Assembly: GCF_000428785.1 (NCBI RefSeq)
Contig: NZ_AUAP01000021.1
Span: forward strand, 1 to 37,260
Length of the DNA stretch: 37,260 nt
Direction of reading: 5' to 3'
Source: Conchiformibius kuhniae DSM 17694
GTDB taxonomy: Bacteria > Pseudomonadota > Gammaproteobacteria > Burkholderiales > Neisseriaceae
A program made the translations under genes and the position numbers. Under the pieces are notes generated by a model. The model was given only the letters and a program-made list of their open reading frames with translations. It ran no database searches and was not told where the DNA came from. The stretch's first letter is position 1, and every line of letters starts with the position of its first letter. This document shows, in pieces, positions 1 through 6,987 of the stretch.

Positions 1-317
1 AGCATTTGTCGGATTGGTGCCGAAAATGCACGAATCGGGACAGCAAAGGGGGCGGGTGATGTTATCCAAAAAAGGTTCGGCAGTATTGCGTGCAGCCTTG
101 TATCTGCCTGCGGTCGTGTCAAAGAAATACAACCCTGATATTGCCGCCCAATACGCCCGTCTGCTGCAAAGGCAAAAAACGCCGATGCAGGCATTGGGCG
201 CGGCGATGCGTAAATTGGTACATATTTGCTTTGGCGTATTGAAGCATCAAACGGTTTATCAGTCCCGTCAGTTGGAAATTTCTGCTACGGGAGCTTGACT
301 GGAAAGATGGTATCTAC
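1..317 (+). mobile_element. 3' end of an IS110-family insertion sequence (left copy)
   Basis: Bases 115-317 are an exact inverted copy of 37058-37260, so both window ends hold the same element. The identity stops just after GGTATCTAC, about 19 bases past the transposase stop codon, which marks the transposase-distal end of the element. So little DNA after the gene suggests the IS110 subgroup, in which the bridge RNA lies in the left end before the gene, and not the IS1111 subgroup. The left end is outside the window. No inverted terminal repeat can be judged. Confidence 0.8.
2..298 (+). CDS. IS110-family transposase, C-terminal part (5' end outside window)
   Basis: The frame is open from base 2, giving AFVGLVPKMHESG followed by the run SKKGSAVLRAALYLPA, and ends at TGA 296-298. 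This matches the C-terminal Transposase_20 (helix-hairpin-helix) domain of IS110-family recombinases, which has the pattern AxxGLxPxxxxSG ... SKxGxxxLRxALY. The N-terminal RuvC-like DEDD domain is not in the window. The protein would recombine the element with a bridge-RNA-chosen target. The visible part has no frameshift, and the other copy at the right end is identical over the shared stretch, so the element may be recent or still active. Its own start codon is upstream of base 1. Confidence 0.85.
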   Translation, partial: AFVGLVPKMHESGQQRGRVMLSKKGSAVLRAALYLPAVVSKKYNPDIAAQYARLLQRQKTPMQALGAAMRKLVHICFGVLKHQTVYQSRQLEISATGA

Positions 318-544
318 TTGCTGCATGTATACAACGTACAAACAATAAGAAAAATGCAACCAATTATAGCCACGATACCATCATCATCTTTTTGGGACTC
401 CTCAATCTTTTTAATTTCCTCACCCAGACGATGATGCTCCTCGCCCAAACGATGGTACTTACTTTTTAAACCAAGAAGATGGGCTCTTTTCTGATTCTCA
501 TTTATCTTTCTTTGAATTTCTTCTTTTTCTCTTCGTCTTGACAT
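314..544 (-). CDS. Small coiled-coil protein with C-terminal membrane segment
   Basis: A 76-residue protein. I place the start at the second of two ATG codons, six bases after AGGAG; the upstream ATG is only three bases from it. Residues 1-50 are very charged and heptad-like, with a tandem duplication HRLGEEHHRLGEE (21-bp DNA repeat near 420-460). Residues about 54-71 (GIVAIIGCIFLIVCTLYTC) form one hydrophobic segment, so it may be a tail-anchored membrane protein. The stop codon TAG (314-316) lies inside the IS110 end, so the natural C-terminus was probably replaced by the insertion. No family recognised. It follows the 626-823 gene on the same strand, with a strong hairpin terminator between them. 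A role as membrane-acting toxin or phage-related protein is only a guess. Confidence 0.55.
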   Translation of the reverse strand: MSRRREKEEIQRKINENQKRAHLLGLKSKYHRLGEEHHRLGEEIKKIEESQKDDDGIVAIIGCIFLIVCTLYTCSK

Positions 545-567
545 CATTATCTCCTAAACAAATTATC

Positions 568-603
568 AAAAAGCCGATGATTTTCTAAAATTATCGGCTT
601 TTT
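568..603 (-). terminator. Bidirectional Rho-independent terminator
   Basis: An 11-bp perfect stem AAAAAGCCGAT / ATCGGCTTTTT with a 14-base A/T-rich loop. It has A and T runs on both sides, so it can work in both directions. It directly follows the stop of the small gene at 626-823. Confidence 0.8.
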
Positions 604-625
604 GACTGCTTGGTTTACTCGAAAA

Positions 626-823
626 TTACGAGATAAGCGGAATGCCTGCTGCGGCTGCGGCAACAGACACACCTACCCTCACACCTGCTTTAACCAGTTC
701 CTTACCAATTTCATCGCCCAAATCGGATTCAGGACAATTATTCAACTTATCCAATCGCGCTTGCAAAACGGCAGTTTCTTGTTTAAGCTGTGTGAGTTCT
801 TTTTGGATTGCTTCGTAAGACAT
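626..823 (-). CDS. Small coiled-coil protein with hydrophobic Ala/Gly tail
   Basis: A 65-residue protein starting MSYEAIQKELTQLKQETA. The start at 823 is chosen because a good ribosome site (AAGGAG, seven bases before ATG) precedes it; the longer frame to 895 lacks one. Residues 4-30 form an amphipathic coiled coil. Residues about 45-65 (VKAGVRVGVSVAAAAAGIPL) form a short, hydrophobic, alanine-rich tail that could insert in a membrane or pack in an oligomer. It is divergent from the XRE regulator at 948-1433, with an inverted repeat between them, so that regulator probably controls it. No known family recognised. The arrangement (small hydrophobic protein beside a divergent XRE regulator) resembles prophage immunity or toxin-antitoxin loci, but no function is shown. 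Confidence 0.6.
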   Translation of the reverse strand: MSYEAIQKELTQLKQETAVLQARLDKLNNCPESDLGDEIGKELVKAGVRVGVSVAAAAAGIPLIS

Positions 824-908
824 GGTAAATCTCCTTAAAGATTGGTTTGGAAAAATTCGTGAAATGAAATGTACTGGAAATTTTTTCCGGCGCATAGGGT
901 AAACCGAT

Positions 909-930
909 ACCGTTGGTTATCAAAAACGGT
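909..930. promoter_or_regulatory. Inverted repeat, candidate operator of the XRE regulator
   Basis: ACCGTT-N10-AACGGT lies between the divergent small gene (start 823) and the regulator gene (start 948), 8 bases before the latter's ribosome site. Perfect 6-bp half sites about two helical turns apart fit a dimeric XRE/Cro-type repressor that controls itself. Inferred from position and symmetry only. Confidence 0.45.
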
Positions 931-947
931 TACTTTTGGAGACGAAA

Positions 948-1433
948 ATGACAACATCAAATTTAAATATCAACCCACATAAGTTGCGCAACCTGCGCAG
1001 TAGACGAAAATTATCACAGCAAGAAGTTGCGGATAAACTGGGGCTTTCCCGAAGTGCTTATGCGAAATGGGAAAACGGTCAAACCAAAATCAATGTAGAA
1101 CATATCAAGGCACTTGCCAGTGTATTGGAAAAAGATATTATGGAATTATTCAGTGAATTATTGGGTACAAATACCAATATTGGTGGCGTGGTAGGCTCAA
1201 TGGGTGATCATTCCACAGTTGAATATGCAGATCCTGAATTGGCTATTGAAAATGCTAAATTGACTGCCGAGAATAAGGAATTACGCGCAGAGTTGAAAGG
1301 AAAAGACGAATTACTGAAGAGTAAAGAGCAAACTATTCAAAAATGCGAGCGTGAAAACCAAACATTACAAGATTTAGTTGCTTCTTTACAAGATTTGGTT
1401 GCTTCTTTAAAAGAACAGTTAGCGACCAAATAA
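948..1433 (+). CDS. XRE-family transcriptional regulator with coiled-coil C-terminus
   Basis: A 161-residue protein. The start is ATG 948, seven bases after GGAG; an in-frame TTG at 936 would overlap the ribosome site and is rejected. Residues about 11-65 form a Cro/CI helix-turn-helix domain (LSQQEVADKLGLSRSAYAKWENGQ holds the recognition helix, followed by the usual INVEHIKALASVL helix). Residues about 78-95 (GGVVGSMGDHSTVEY) form a linker. Residues 98-161 form a long Lys/Glu-rich coiled coil ending in two copies of LQDLVAS encoded by a 21-bp tandem repeat (about 1367-1408). It probably dimerises or interacts through this tail. It may repress itself and the divergent small gene through the 909-930 inverted repeat. 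Base composition is more AT-rich than the thi genes next door, suggesting acquired DNA. Confidence 0.8.
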   Translation: MTTSNLNINPHKLRNLRSRRKLSQQEVADKLGLSRSAYAKWENGQTKINVEHIKALASVLEKDIMELFSELLGTNTNIGGVVGSMGDHSTVEYADPELAIENAKLTAENKELRAELKGKDELLKSKEQTIQKCERENQTLQDLVASLQDLVASLKEQLATK

Positions 1434-1476
1434 CGATGGCTTGGCACACGGCGCAAACCCAATCATTGGCAAAGTT

Positions 1477-1546
1477 GGGCGTGCCGTCAAGCGGCTGAAA
1501 AATCTCTGCACCGTCATTCCCACACGCGCAGGAATGACGGTATTTT
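1477..1546. repeat. Family A repeat, degenerate half copy
   Basis: Begins GGGCGTGCCGTCAAG and continues with GAAAAATCTCTGCACC and a decayed dRS3 palindrome (ATTCCC ... GGAATGACGG). This corresponds to the right-end half of the family A elements described below and is closest to the copy at 36983. The rest of the element is missing: thiG ends six bases further on. Confidence 0.6.
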
Positions 1547-1552
1547 GACGCT

Positions 1553-2362
1553 TCACGGATTTTCGGCATGAAAACCATATGCTTCGCTGTGCCAAAACGG
1601 CTGCCCCACTGTGGGCGAGCTGGCGCGGGCGTGTTCGCAGGGCGGCACGGGGTCGGCACGGTAGGCGGCACGCCCCGCCTCTACGGCAAGGGCAAATGCC
1701 CGCGCCATGCCCACAGGGTCGCCGGCACGGGATACGGCGGTGTTGAGCAGCACGCCGTCAAAGCCCCATTCCATCACCTGCGCGGCATGCGAAGGCAAAC
1801 CAAGCCCCGCATCAATCAGCATCGGCACATCGGGCAGGGCATGGCGCAACACGCGCAGGGCGTAGCCGTGTACCGTACCCAAGCCCGTGCCGATGGGCGC
1901 AGCCCAAGGCATCAGCACTTCGCAGCCGACATCCAGCAAACGGCGGCAGGCAATCAGGTCTTCCGTGCAATAGGGCAACACGCGAAAACCTTCTTTTATC
2001 AGGATTTCCGCCGCTTCCACCAGTTGGAACACATCGGGCTGCAAAGTGCGGTCGTCGCCAATCAATTCCAGCTTGACGTAGTCGGTGGCAAACACTTCCC
2101 GTGCCATCTGTGCGGTGGCAACGGCTTCACGCACGCTTTGGCAACCTGCGGTGTTGGGCAGCACGGGTACGCCCGTTTCGCGCAGCAAATCCCAAAATGC
2201 CTGCCCGCTCGCCGCGCCGCCGCCGCTTTGCCGCCGCAGCGATACGGTAATCATCGCCGGCGCGGCGGCACGGACGGCGTGCTGCAACACCAGCGCATCG
2301 GGATACGCCGCCGTGCCCAGCAGCAGGCGCGATGCAAACGTTTGTCCGTATAATGCCAACAT
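1553..2362 (-). CDS. thiG: Thiazole synthase ThiG
   Basis: Makes the thiazole phosphate ring of thiamin from 1-deoxy-D-xylulose 5-phosphate, dehydroglycine (from ThiO in organisms of this type) and sulfur carried by ThiS. The 269-residue protein has the family start LYGQTFASRLLLGTA, the Schiff-base lysine at about residue 97 (YVKLELIGDD), and the phosphate-binding barrel loops (PWAAPIGTGLG; DAGLGLPSHAAQVMEWGFDGVLLNTA). The C-terminal ASSPTVGQPFW tail is typical of neisserial ThiG. Start ATG 2362 overlaps the thiS stop as TGATG, so translation is probably coupled. Last gene of the thiC-thiO-thiS-thiG operon; it should be under control of the TPP riboswitch before thiC. Confidence 0.95.
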   Translation of the reverse strand: MLALYGQTFASRLLLGTAAYPDALVLQHAVRAAAPAMITVSLRRQSGGGAASGQAFWDLLRETGVPVLPNTAGCQSVREAVATAQMAREVFATDYVKLELIGDDRTLQPDVFQLVEAAEILIKEGFRVLPYCTEDLIACRRLLDVGCEVLMPWAAPIGTGLGTVHGYALRVLRHALPDVPMLIDAGLGLPSHAAQVMEWGFDGVLLNTAVSRAGDPVGMARAFALAVEAGRAAYRADPVPPCEHARASSPTVGQPFWHSEAYGFHAENP

Positions 2363-2559
2363 CACCCGCCCCCCACAGGCGACACGATGTCCACCTTGTC
2401 GCCCTCGCGCAAGTGCGTGTCCGCGTAAGCGGTTTTGGCGACAAACGCGGTATTTACCGCCGCCGCAAACGGCGCGGCAGCCTGCACCGCCGCCAACAAA
2501 TCCGCCAAGGTTTCACCCGAAAAATCAAAATGCTCACCATTCAACACAATACAAGTCAT
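2362..2559 (-). CDS. thiS: Sulfur carrier protein ThiS
   Basis: A 65-residue ubiquitin-like sulfur carrier. It begins MTCIVLNGEHFDF and ends VDIVSPVGGG; the C-terminal Gly-Gly is adenylated (by ThiF) and converted to a thiocarboxylate that feeds sulfur to ThiG. No thiF is in the window. Start 2559 overlaps the thiO stop (TGATG-type junction) and its stop overlaps the thiG start, so the three genes are tightly coupled. Length is normal for the family (about 65-70 residues). A longer in-frame start at 2583 lies inside thiO and would add an eight-residue extension absent from the family. Confidence 0.93.
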   Translation of the reverse strand: MTCIVLNGEHFDFSGETLADLLAAVQAAAPFAAAVNTAFVAKTAYADTHLREGDKVDIVSPVGGG

Positions 2560-3647
2560 CAGGTTTCCTCCATCACAATCCAATCCAAACCGTTCGGCAC
2601 GTCATATTCGGGCAACGCGCCGCCGCCCGACACGCTTGCCACCACGCGGCACAGCGCGGCACACACCACAGGCGCAATCATAAAGCCGTGCCGGAACAAA
2701 CCGTTTGCCTCAACCACACGGCGGCGCGGGTGCAAACGGATTTCGGGCAGGTGGTGCGGTAAAGTCGGGCGCAACGCCGCCGACAACGCCATCACCCGCG
2801 CCTCACCGAAAGCAGGGTGCAGCGCATACAGCGCCGACAACAACTCCAAACCCGAACGCACGGTTGCCGCGCCCCCGTCTTCGCTCTCAATTTGGGTTGC
2901 CCCGACCACAAACACATGGTCGGGCTTGGGCGCGACATACAAAGGATAACGTGGGTGCAGCAAACGCACGGGACGGCACAAAGACACATCGGGCGCATGC
3001 ACGCGCACCACTTCGCCGCGCACCCCGCGCAAGCGCATTGCGCCCGCCGCGTTCCAACAAACTTGCGCCCCCATGCCGCGACAATCCGCCACCCAATCAA
3101 AATCCTGCGCCAAATCATCGGCTTCACAAGGCGTTTGCCAATGACACGCCACCCCCGTTTCCACCAAAGCCCGCGCCAACACGCCCAACATCTGCCGACC
3201 GTCCAACTGCCCTTCGTCCGCCAAAAATATCCCCCTGCCGAAACGTCCGCCCAACAAAGGCTCGCGTTCGGCAATGTCGGGCGCGTGCCAATGCGCGGGC
3301 AGCACCCCCGCACGGCGCAAATGCCGTTCAAACCCCGTTGCCAGCCCGCCATCTTGTGCATGCCACACCACCAACGTACCGTTTTGCTCGAAAAACACGG
3401 GTTCGGGCAACTGCGCCGTCCACGCCCGCCACAGATTCAGGCTCTCCCGCCCCCACGCCGCCACCTGCGGCGCGGCATCAACCGCTTCGGCGGAAGGCGA
3501 CAGCATCGCCGCCGCCCGATACGCCGCCGACCGCTCCCCCGCCGCCGTCCCCGCACAAAACAGCGCACAATCCGCCCCCGCCAGCCGCAAACGCCACGCC
3601 GTCAAACGCCCCAACAATCCCCCGCCCAACACGGCAACTCTTGCCAT
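2559..3647 (-). CDS. thiO: Glycine oxidase ThiO (FAD-dependent)
   Basis: Oxidises glycine to the imine (dehydroglycine) used by ThiG; found in aerobes in place of the radical enzyme ThiH. The N-terminus MARVAVLGGGLLGRLTAWRL is a Rossmann FAD-binding motif (GxGxxG type). The body has the DAO-family pattern, with RGVRGEVVRVHAP and VVGATQIESEDGG in the substrate domain and ANGLFRHGFMIAPV near the C-terminus binding FAD. About 362 residues, as expected. Three start codons in a row (GTG, ATG, ATG at 3653, 3650, 3647); I chose 3647 because only that one is at a normal distance from AGGAG. Upstream, a family A element separates it from thiC (see findings), but the TA duplication rebuilt its ribosome site. 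Confidence 0.93.
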   Translation of the reverse strand: MARVAVLGGGLLGRLTAWRLRLAGADCALFCAGTAAGERSAAYRAAAMLSPSAEAVDAAPQVAAWGRESLNLWRAWTAQLPEPVFFEQNGTLVVWHAQDGGLATGFERHLRRAGVLPAHWHAPDIAEREPLLGGRFGRGIFLADEGQLDGRQMLGVLARALVETGVACHWQTPCEADDLAQDFDWVADCRGMGAQVCWNAAGAMRLRGVRGEVVRVHAPDVSLCRPVRLLHPRYPLYVAPKPDHVFVVGATQIESEDGGAATVRSGLELLSALYALHPAFGEARVMALSAALRPTLPHHLPEIRLHPRRRVVEANGLFRHGFMIAPVVCAALCRVVASVSGGGALPEYDVPNGLDWIVMEET

Positions 3648-3658
3648 CATCACTCCTA

Positions 3659-3831
3659 TGGCGTGTCATGATTTAAACTTTTTATGAAAATCAGTGCAAT
3701 ATCAAAAACACCGTCATTCCCGCGCAGGCGGGAATCCAAATCGAAGCACAATAAACCTTGATAAAACATCGCTTGCCAAACATCGTGCAAATGACGGCGC
3801 TGTGTTTTCTCGGTCAATTGATGACACGCCC
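3659..3831. mobile_element. Family A MITE-like repeat between thiC and thiO
   Basis: About 173 bp with ends TGGCGTGTCATGATTT and (reverse) GGGCGTGTCATCAATT, flanked on both sides by TA (3657-3658, 3832-3833). Contains one intact dRS3 palindrome (ATTCCCGCGCAGGCGGGAAT); the second dRS3 seen in longer copies is deleted. The right TA plus the first base of the element form the thiC stop codon TAG. Confidence 0.75.
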
Positions 3832-5705
3832 TAGCTATACAGCTTCGCACCTTTTTTCACAAACTCCACCGCCTTTTCCGCCATGCCCTGCTGCGCCGCC
3901 GCATAATCGCGCACTTCCTGCGTGATTTTCATCGAACAGAACTTCGGCCCGCACATCGAACAAAAATGAGCGATTTTCGCACCTTCGGCGGGCAAAGTGG
4001 CATCGTGGTAACTTTCCGCACGTTCGGGGTCGAGTCCCAAACGGAACTGGTCGCGCCAACGGAACTCAAACCGCGCCTTGCTCAAAGCATTGTCGCGCAA
4101 CTGTGCGCCCACCCAACCCTTTGCCAAATCCGCCGCGTGCGCCGCCAGCTTGTAGGTGATGATGCCCGTGCGCACGTCTTCTTTTTCAGGCAGCCCCAAA
4201 TGCTCCTTCGGGGTAACGTAACACAACATCGCCGTGCCGTACCAGCCGATGTTCGCCGCACCGATACCCGAAGTGATGTGGTCGTAGCCGGGCGCGATGT
4301 CCGTTACCAAAGGCCCCAACGTATAAAACGGCGCTTCAAAGCAGTGTTGCAACTCTTCCGTCATGTTTTCCTTGACGCGCTGCAAGGGAACGTGTCCGGG
4401 CCCTTCAATCATCACTTGCACATCGTGCTGCCACGCTTTTGCCGTCAATTCGCCCAGCGTGTGCAATTCGCCAAACTGCGCCGCATCGTTGGCATCGGCG
4501 ATGCAGCCGGGGCGCAAACCGTCGCCCAAGCTGAACGATACGTCATACGCCTTCATGATTTCGCAGATTTCGTCAAAATGGGTGTACAGGAAATTTTCCC
4601 GATGGTGTGCCAAACACCATTTCGCCATAATCGAACCGCCGCGCGACACAATCCCCGTAATCCGTTCCGCCGTCAAAGGCACATAGCGCAGCAGCACGCC
4701 CGCGTGAATGGTGAAATAATCCACGCCCTGCTCCGCTTGCTCAATCAGCGTGTCGCGGAACAAATCCCACGTCAAATCTTCGGCAACGCCCCCCGTTTTT
4801 TCCAAAGCCTGATAAATCGGCACGGTGCCGATGGGCACGGGCGCGTTGCGGATAATCCATTCGCGCGTTTCGTGAATGTGCGCCCCTGTGGACAAATCCA
4901 TAATCGTGTCCGCGCCCCAGCGCAGCGACCACACCATTTTTTCCACTTCTTCGGTCAGGCTGGAGGTAACGGCGGAATTGCCCAAATTGCCGTTGATTTT
5001 CACGCGGAAATTGCGCCCGATAATCATCGGTTCCAGCTCGGGGTGGTTGATGTTGGCGGGAATAATGGCGCGTCCGGCAGCAACTTCTTGGCGGACAAAT
5101 TCGGGAGTGATGTCGTCGGGCGTGCGCGGCAGCTTTGCGCCGAAGGCTTCGCCCTTGTGCTGTTTGATGATTTTGGCATAACGCGGGTCGCGGAAGATTT
5201 CGTCCAGCTTCATGCGCTCGCGAATGGCGACAAATTCCATTTCGGGGGTGATGATGCCCTGACGGGCGTAGTGCATCTGGCTGACGTTGCGCCCCGCTTT
5301 GGCACGGCGCGGACGGGTGATTTGGTTGAAACGCAGATGGGCGGTTTTCGGGTCGTGGGCGCGTTCCCTGCCGTATTCGCTGGACAAGCCGTCCAAAATT
5401 TCGGTGTCGCCGCGCTCGTCCAGCCACGCGCTGCGCACGTGCGGCAAACCTTGCTGCAAATCGATTTTGGCATTCGGGTCGCCGTATGCGCCACTGGTGT
5501 CGTACACGGGAATGGGGGGATTGGGTTCGCGCCCTTTGTCGGTAACGGTGTCGTCTTGGGCGATTTCGCGCAAAGGCACGCGCATGTCGGCGCGGCTGCC
5601 GGAAAGATGGATTTTGGTGGAATTGGGATAGGCAAACTGAATGCCCAAATCTTGTGAAAGCTGCTCAAGCTGCGCCGCTTCCTGCCCCGTTGTGCGTTTG
5701 ACCAT
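3831..5705 (-). CDS. thiC: Phosphomethylpyrimidine synthase ThiC
   Basis: Radical-SAM enzyme that rearranges 5-aminoimidazole ribotide into hydroxymethylpyrimidine phosphate for thiamin. The 624-residue protein has the family N-terminus (SGSRADMRVPLREI), the barrel motifs MHYARQGIITPEMEF, NINHPELEPMIIGR, STGAHIH and GPGHVPL, and the C-terminal 4Fe-4S cluster motif CSMCGPKFCSM. The start at 5705 is seven bases after AGGAG and follows the TPP riboswitch; a longer open frame to 5834 runs through the riboswitch and is rejected. The protein ends KLYS with a TAG stop contributed partly by the family A repeat. First gene of the thi operon. Confidence 0.96.
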   Translation of the reverse strand: MVKRTTGQEAAQLEQLSQDLGIQFAYPNSTKIHLSGSRADMRVPLREIAQDDTVTDKGREPNPPIPVYDTSGAYGDPNAKIDLQQGLPHVRSAWLDERGDTEILDGLSSEYGRERAHDPKTAHLRFNQITRPRRAKAGRNVSQMHYARQGIITPEMEFVAIRERMKLDEIFRDPRYAKIIKQHKGEAFGAKLPRTPDDITPEFVRQEVAAGRAIIPANINHPELEPMIIGRNFRVKINGNLGNSAVTSSLTEEVEKMVWSLRWGADTIMDLSTGAHIHETREWIIRNAPVPIGTVPIYQALEKTGGVAEDLTWDLFRDTLIEQAEQGVDYFTIHAGVLLRYVPLTAERITGIVSRGGSIMAKWCLAHHRENFLYTHFDEICEIMKAYDVSFSLGDGLRPGCIADANDAAQFGELHTLGELTAKAWQHDVQVMIEGPGHVPLQRVKENMTEELQHCFEAPFYTLGPLVTDIAPGYDHITSGIGAANIGWYGTAMLCYVTPKEHLGLPEKEDVRTGIITYKLAAHAADLAKGWVGAQLRDNALSKARFEFRWRDQFRLGLDPERAESYHDATLPAEGAKIAHFCSMCGPKFCSMKITQEVRDYAAAQQGMAEKAVEFVKKGAKLYS

Positions 5706-5771
5706 AAAACACTCCTGAAAACATTTGCTTAAATGGAAACAGGCGTGCAACATCAACAACGGTGCTGCCAA

Positions 5772-5848
5772 AACTCCCCACGCAGGCATTATCCTGTTCG
5801 GGTATTGAGGGTGATTCTCAGCCGTGCGCCGCACAGCACCCCTGTTTC
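5772..5848 (-). promoter_or_regulatory. TPP riboswitch (THI element)
   Basis: Read on the minus strand, the leader contains GAAACAGGGGTGC, then GGCTGAGAATCACCC, then GAACAGGATAATGCCTGCG and TGGGGAGT. These are the conserved THI-box blocks (GGGGTGC, GCTGAGA, the variable CTGATCTGGATAATGCCAGCG block and the closing strand). It ends about 67 bases before the thiC start. In proteobacteria this class usually hides the ribosome site or ends transcription when thiamin pyrophosphate is bound. No clear terminator is visible between it and thiC, so control of translation start is more likely. Confidence 0.92.
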
Positions 5849-5861
5849 AAGCGAGTAGCGG

Positions 5862-5890
5862 ATTAGAACACAAAACACTTGTGTTTTCAA
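5862..5890 (-). promoter_or_regulatory. Predicted sigma-70 promoter of thiC
   Basis: TTGAAA (-35, 5885-5890) and TCTAAT (-10, 5862-5867) are separated by 17 bases on the minus strand. Transcription would start about 10 bases before the riboswitch. The spacer contains the inverted repeat AAAACAC-TT-GTGTTTT (5872-5887), shared with the divergent gene at 5936. Confidence 0.6.
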
Positions 5891-5935
5891 GGTGGAAATG
5901 ACAAAATAAAACATAGGCTCTATTTTGGAGAAACG

Positions 5936-6751
5936 ATGATGCTGGAACCCGTTACCCGCCGCTACGCCGCCACTTTAACAGAATGGGACGGCACGCACGG
6001 CACAGCACAAACCGACACCGGCGACACCCACGCGCTCGAACGCCGGCATTACCAAGCCACACCGTTCACGCTGTCGCCCAAACAAGGCATGCGCGTGGAA
6101 CTGTTTGTTTCTTATGACGAGCAAGATAAAGTTTCAGACATTGAATTTCGGCAAATGCCCGTATCGGGCGCGTTTCCCCACGATTTATGGCACGAACACC
6201 ATGCGGGCGAATGCCTGCCCATTCACAGCAACACGTCCGGGCAATTGCCGGTGTTTGCTTTAAAAGAAAGCATCAAATTTTTTGCGGGTGCTGCTTTGGG
6301 CATCATGATGGTGATGGGAATCAATGGTCAGTCTTGGGCGCAAACGTGGCAACAAGGCAATTTTCTGTTTTTATGTTTTTCTGGTGTGGGCATTGTTTCG
6401 GTTAGATTATTGGCGGAAATTCGGCTGAACAGACAAAAATATTTCTGCAAAATCATGGAAGAAGGCATTCTGTTTGCCGCGCCGGTAAACAACCGCAACA
6501 CAGACGTGCTGCTGTTGCGGCACAGCGTGGCGGCGGTGGCAGAACCGCGCCGTTGGCGGTGGCTGTTGGGCGAACAGGTATGTGTCAGCGTGTACCGGCA
6601 CGGCTTGATGCCGATGTACCCGCCCGATGCCAAATACGAAGCCCTGCCCGCCATCAATCCACACGGCAAAACCGCCACCTTGCGCCTGTACACCCGCCAT
6701 CTGACGCCCGCCAACAAACAACGCTTGCTGCATATTTTGTCCCATTTCTAG
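5936..6751 (+). CDS. Uncharacterised membrane protein with OB-fold-like N-terminal region
   Basis: A 271-residue protein; start ATG 5936 is five bases after GGAG. Residues about 6-72 (RYAATLTEWDGTHGTAQTD ... GMRVELFVSYDEQDKVSDI) have the length and strand pattern of a cold-shock/OB-fold domain (G-x-V-x-W ... GxG), but the RNA-binding aromatic motifs are weak. Two hydrophobic segments follow, at about 115-130 (FFAGAALGIMMVMGI) and 141-160 (FLFLCFSGVGIVSVRLL). The C-terminal region of about 110 residues is soluble. Transcribed away from thiC, and convergent with the DUF4132 gene. Its stop TAG uses the first G of a family A element. I do not recognise a specific family; the OB-fold suggestion is an inference from pattern. 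Confidence 0.7.
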   Translation: MMLEPVTRRYAATLTEWDGTHGTAQTDTGDTHALERRHYQATPFTLSPKQGMRVELFVSYDEQDKVSDIEFRQMPVSGAFPHDLWHEHHAGECLPIHSNTSGQLPVFALKESIKFFAGAALGIMMVMGINGQSWAQTWQQGNFLFLCFSGVGIVSVRLLAEIRLNRQKYFCKIMEEGILFAAPVNNRNTDVLLLRHSVAAVAEPRRWRWLLGEQVCVSVYRHGLMPMYPPDAKYEALPAINPHGKTATLRLYTRHLTPANKQRLLHILSHF

Positions 6752-6987
6752 GGCGCATCACCAATTAGCCGAAAAACGCCGCACCGTCATGCCCGCGCAG
6801 GTGTAGCTTGGGTTGGCGCGAAGCGCAAACCCGACAAAATCCATAAATTTTCGGAAAAATATTGGATTTTCACTTCGTTTCAACCCAAGCTACGCTTGCT
6901 TCACAAACATCAGGCAATGGATTCCCGCATTCGCGGGCATGACAGCATTCCTGTATTATTCTGATTTTCAGTAGAAAAATTTATCCC
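6751..6987. mobile_element. Family A MITE-like repeat with a nested palindromic insert
   Basis: Left end GGGCGCATCACCAATTAGCC follows TA 6749-6750. The right end is shortened (reverse reading GGGATAAATTTTTCTACTG) and is followed by TA 6988-6989. Inside, after CCCGCGCAGG, lies a foreign block (about 6801-6905) with inverted ends GTAGCTTGGGTT / AACCCAAGCTAC. Both neighbouring convergent genes use the element's terminal G in their TAG stop codons. Confidence 0.65.

Noticed and set aside
602..838. A 78-codon open frame on the plus strand
   Set aside because: It is antisense to the 626-823 gene, which has a clear ribosome site and coiled-coil sequence.
3966..5657. A 563-codon open frame on the plus strand
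   Set aside because: It is antisense to thiC, which has all family motifs; long antisense frames are common in GC-rich coding DNA. The same holds for the plus-strand frames across uvrA and proA.
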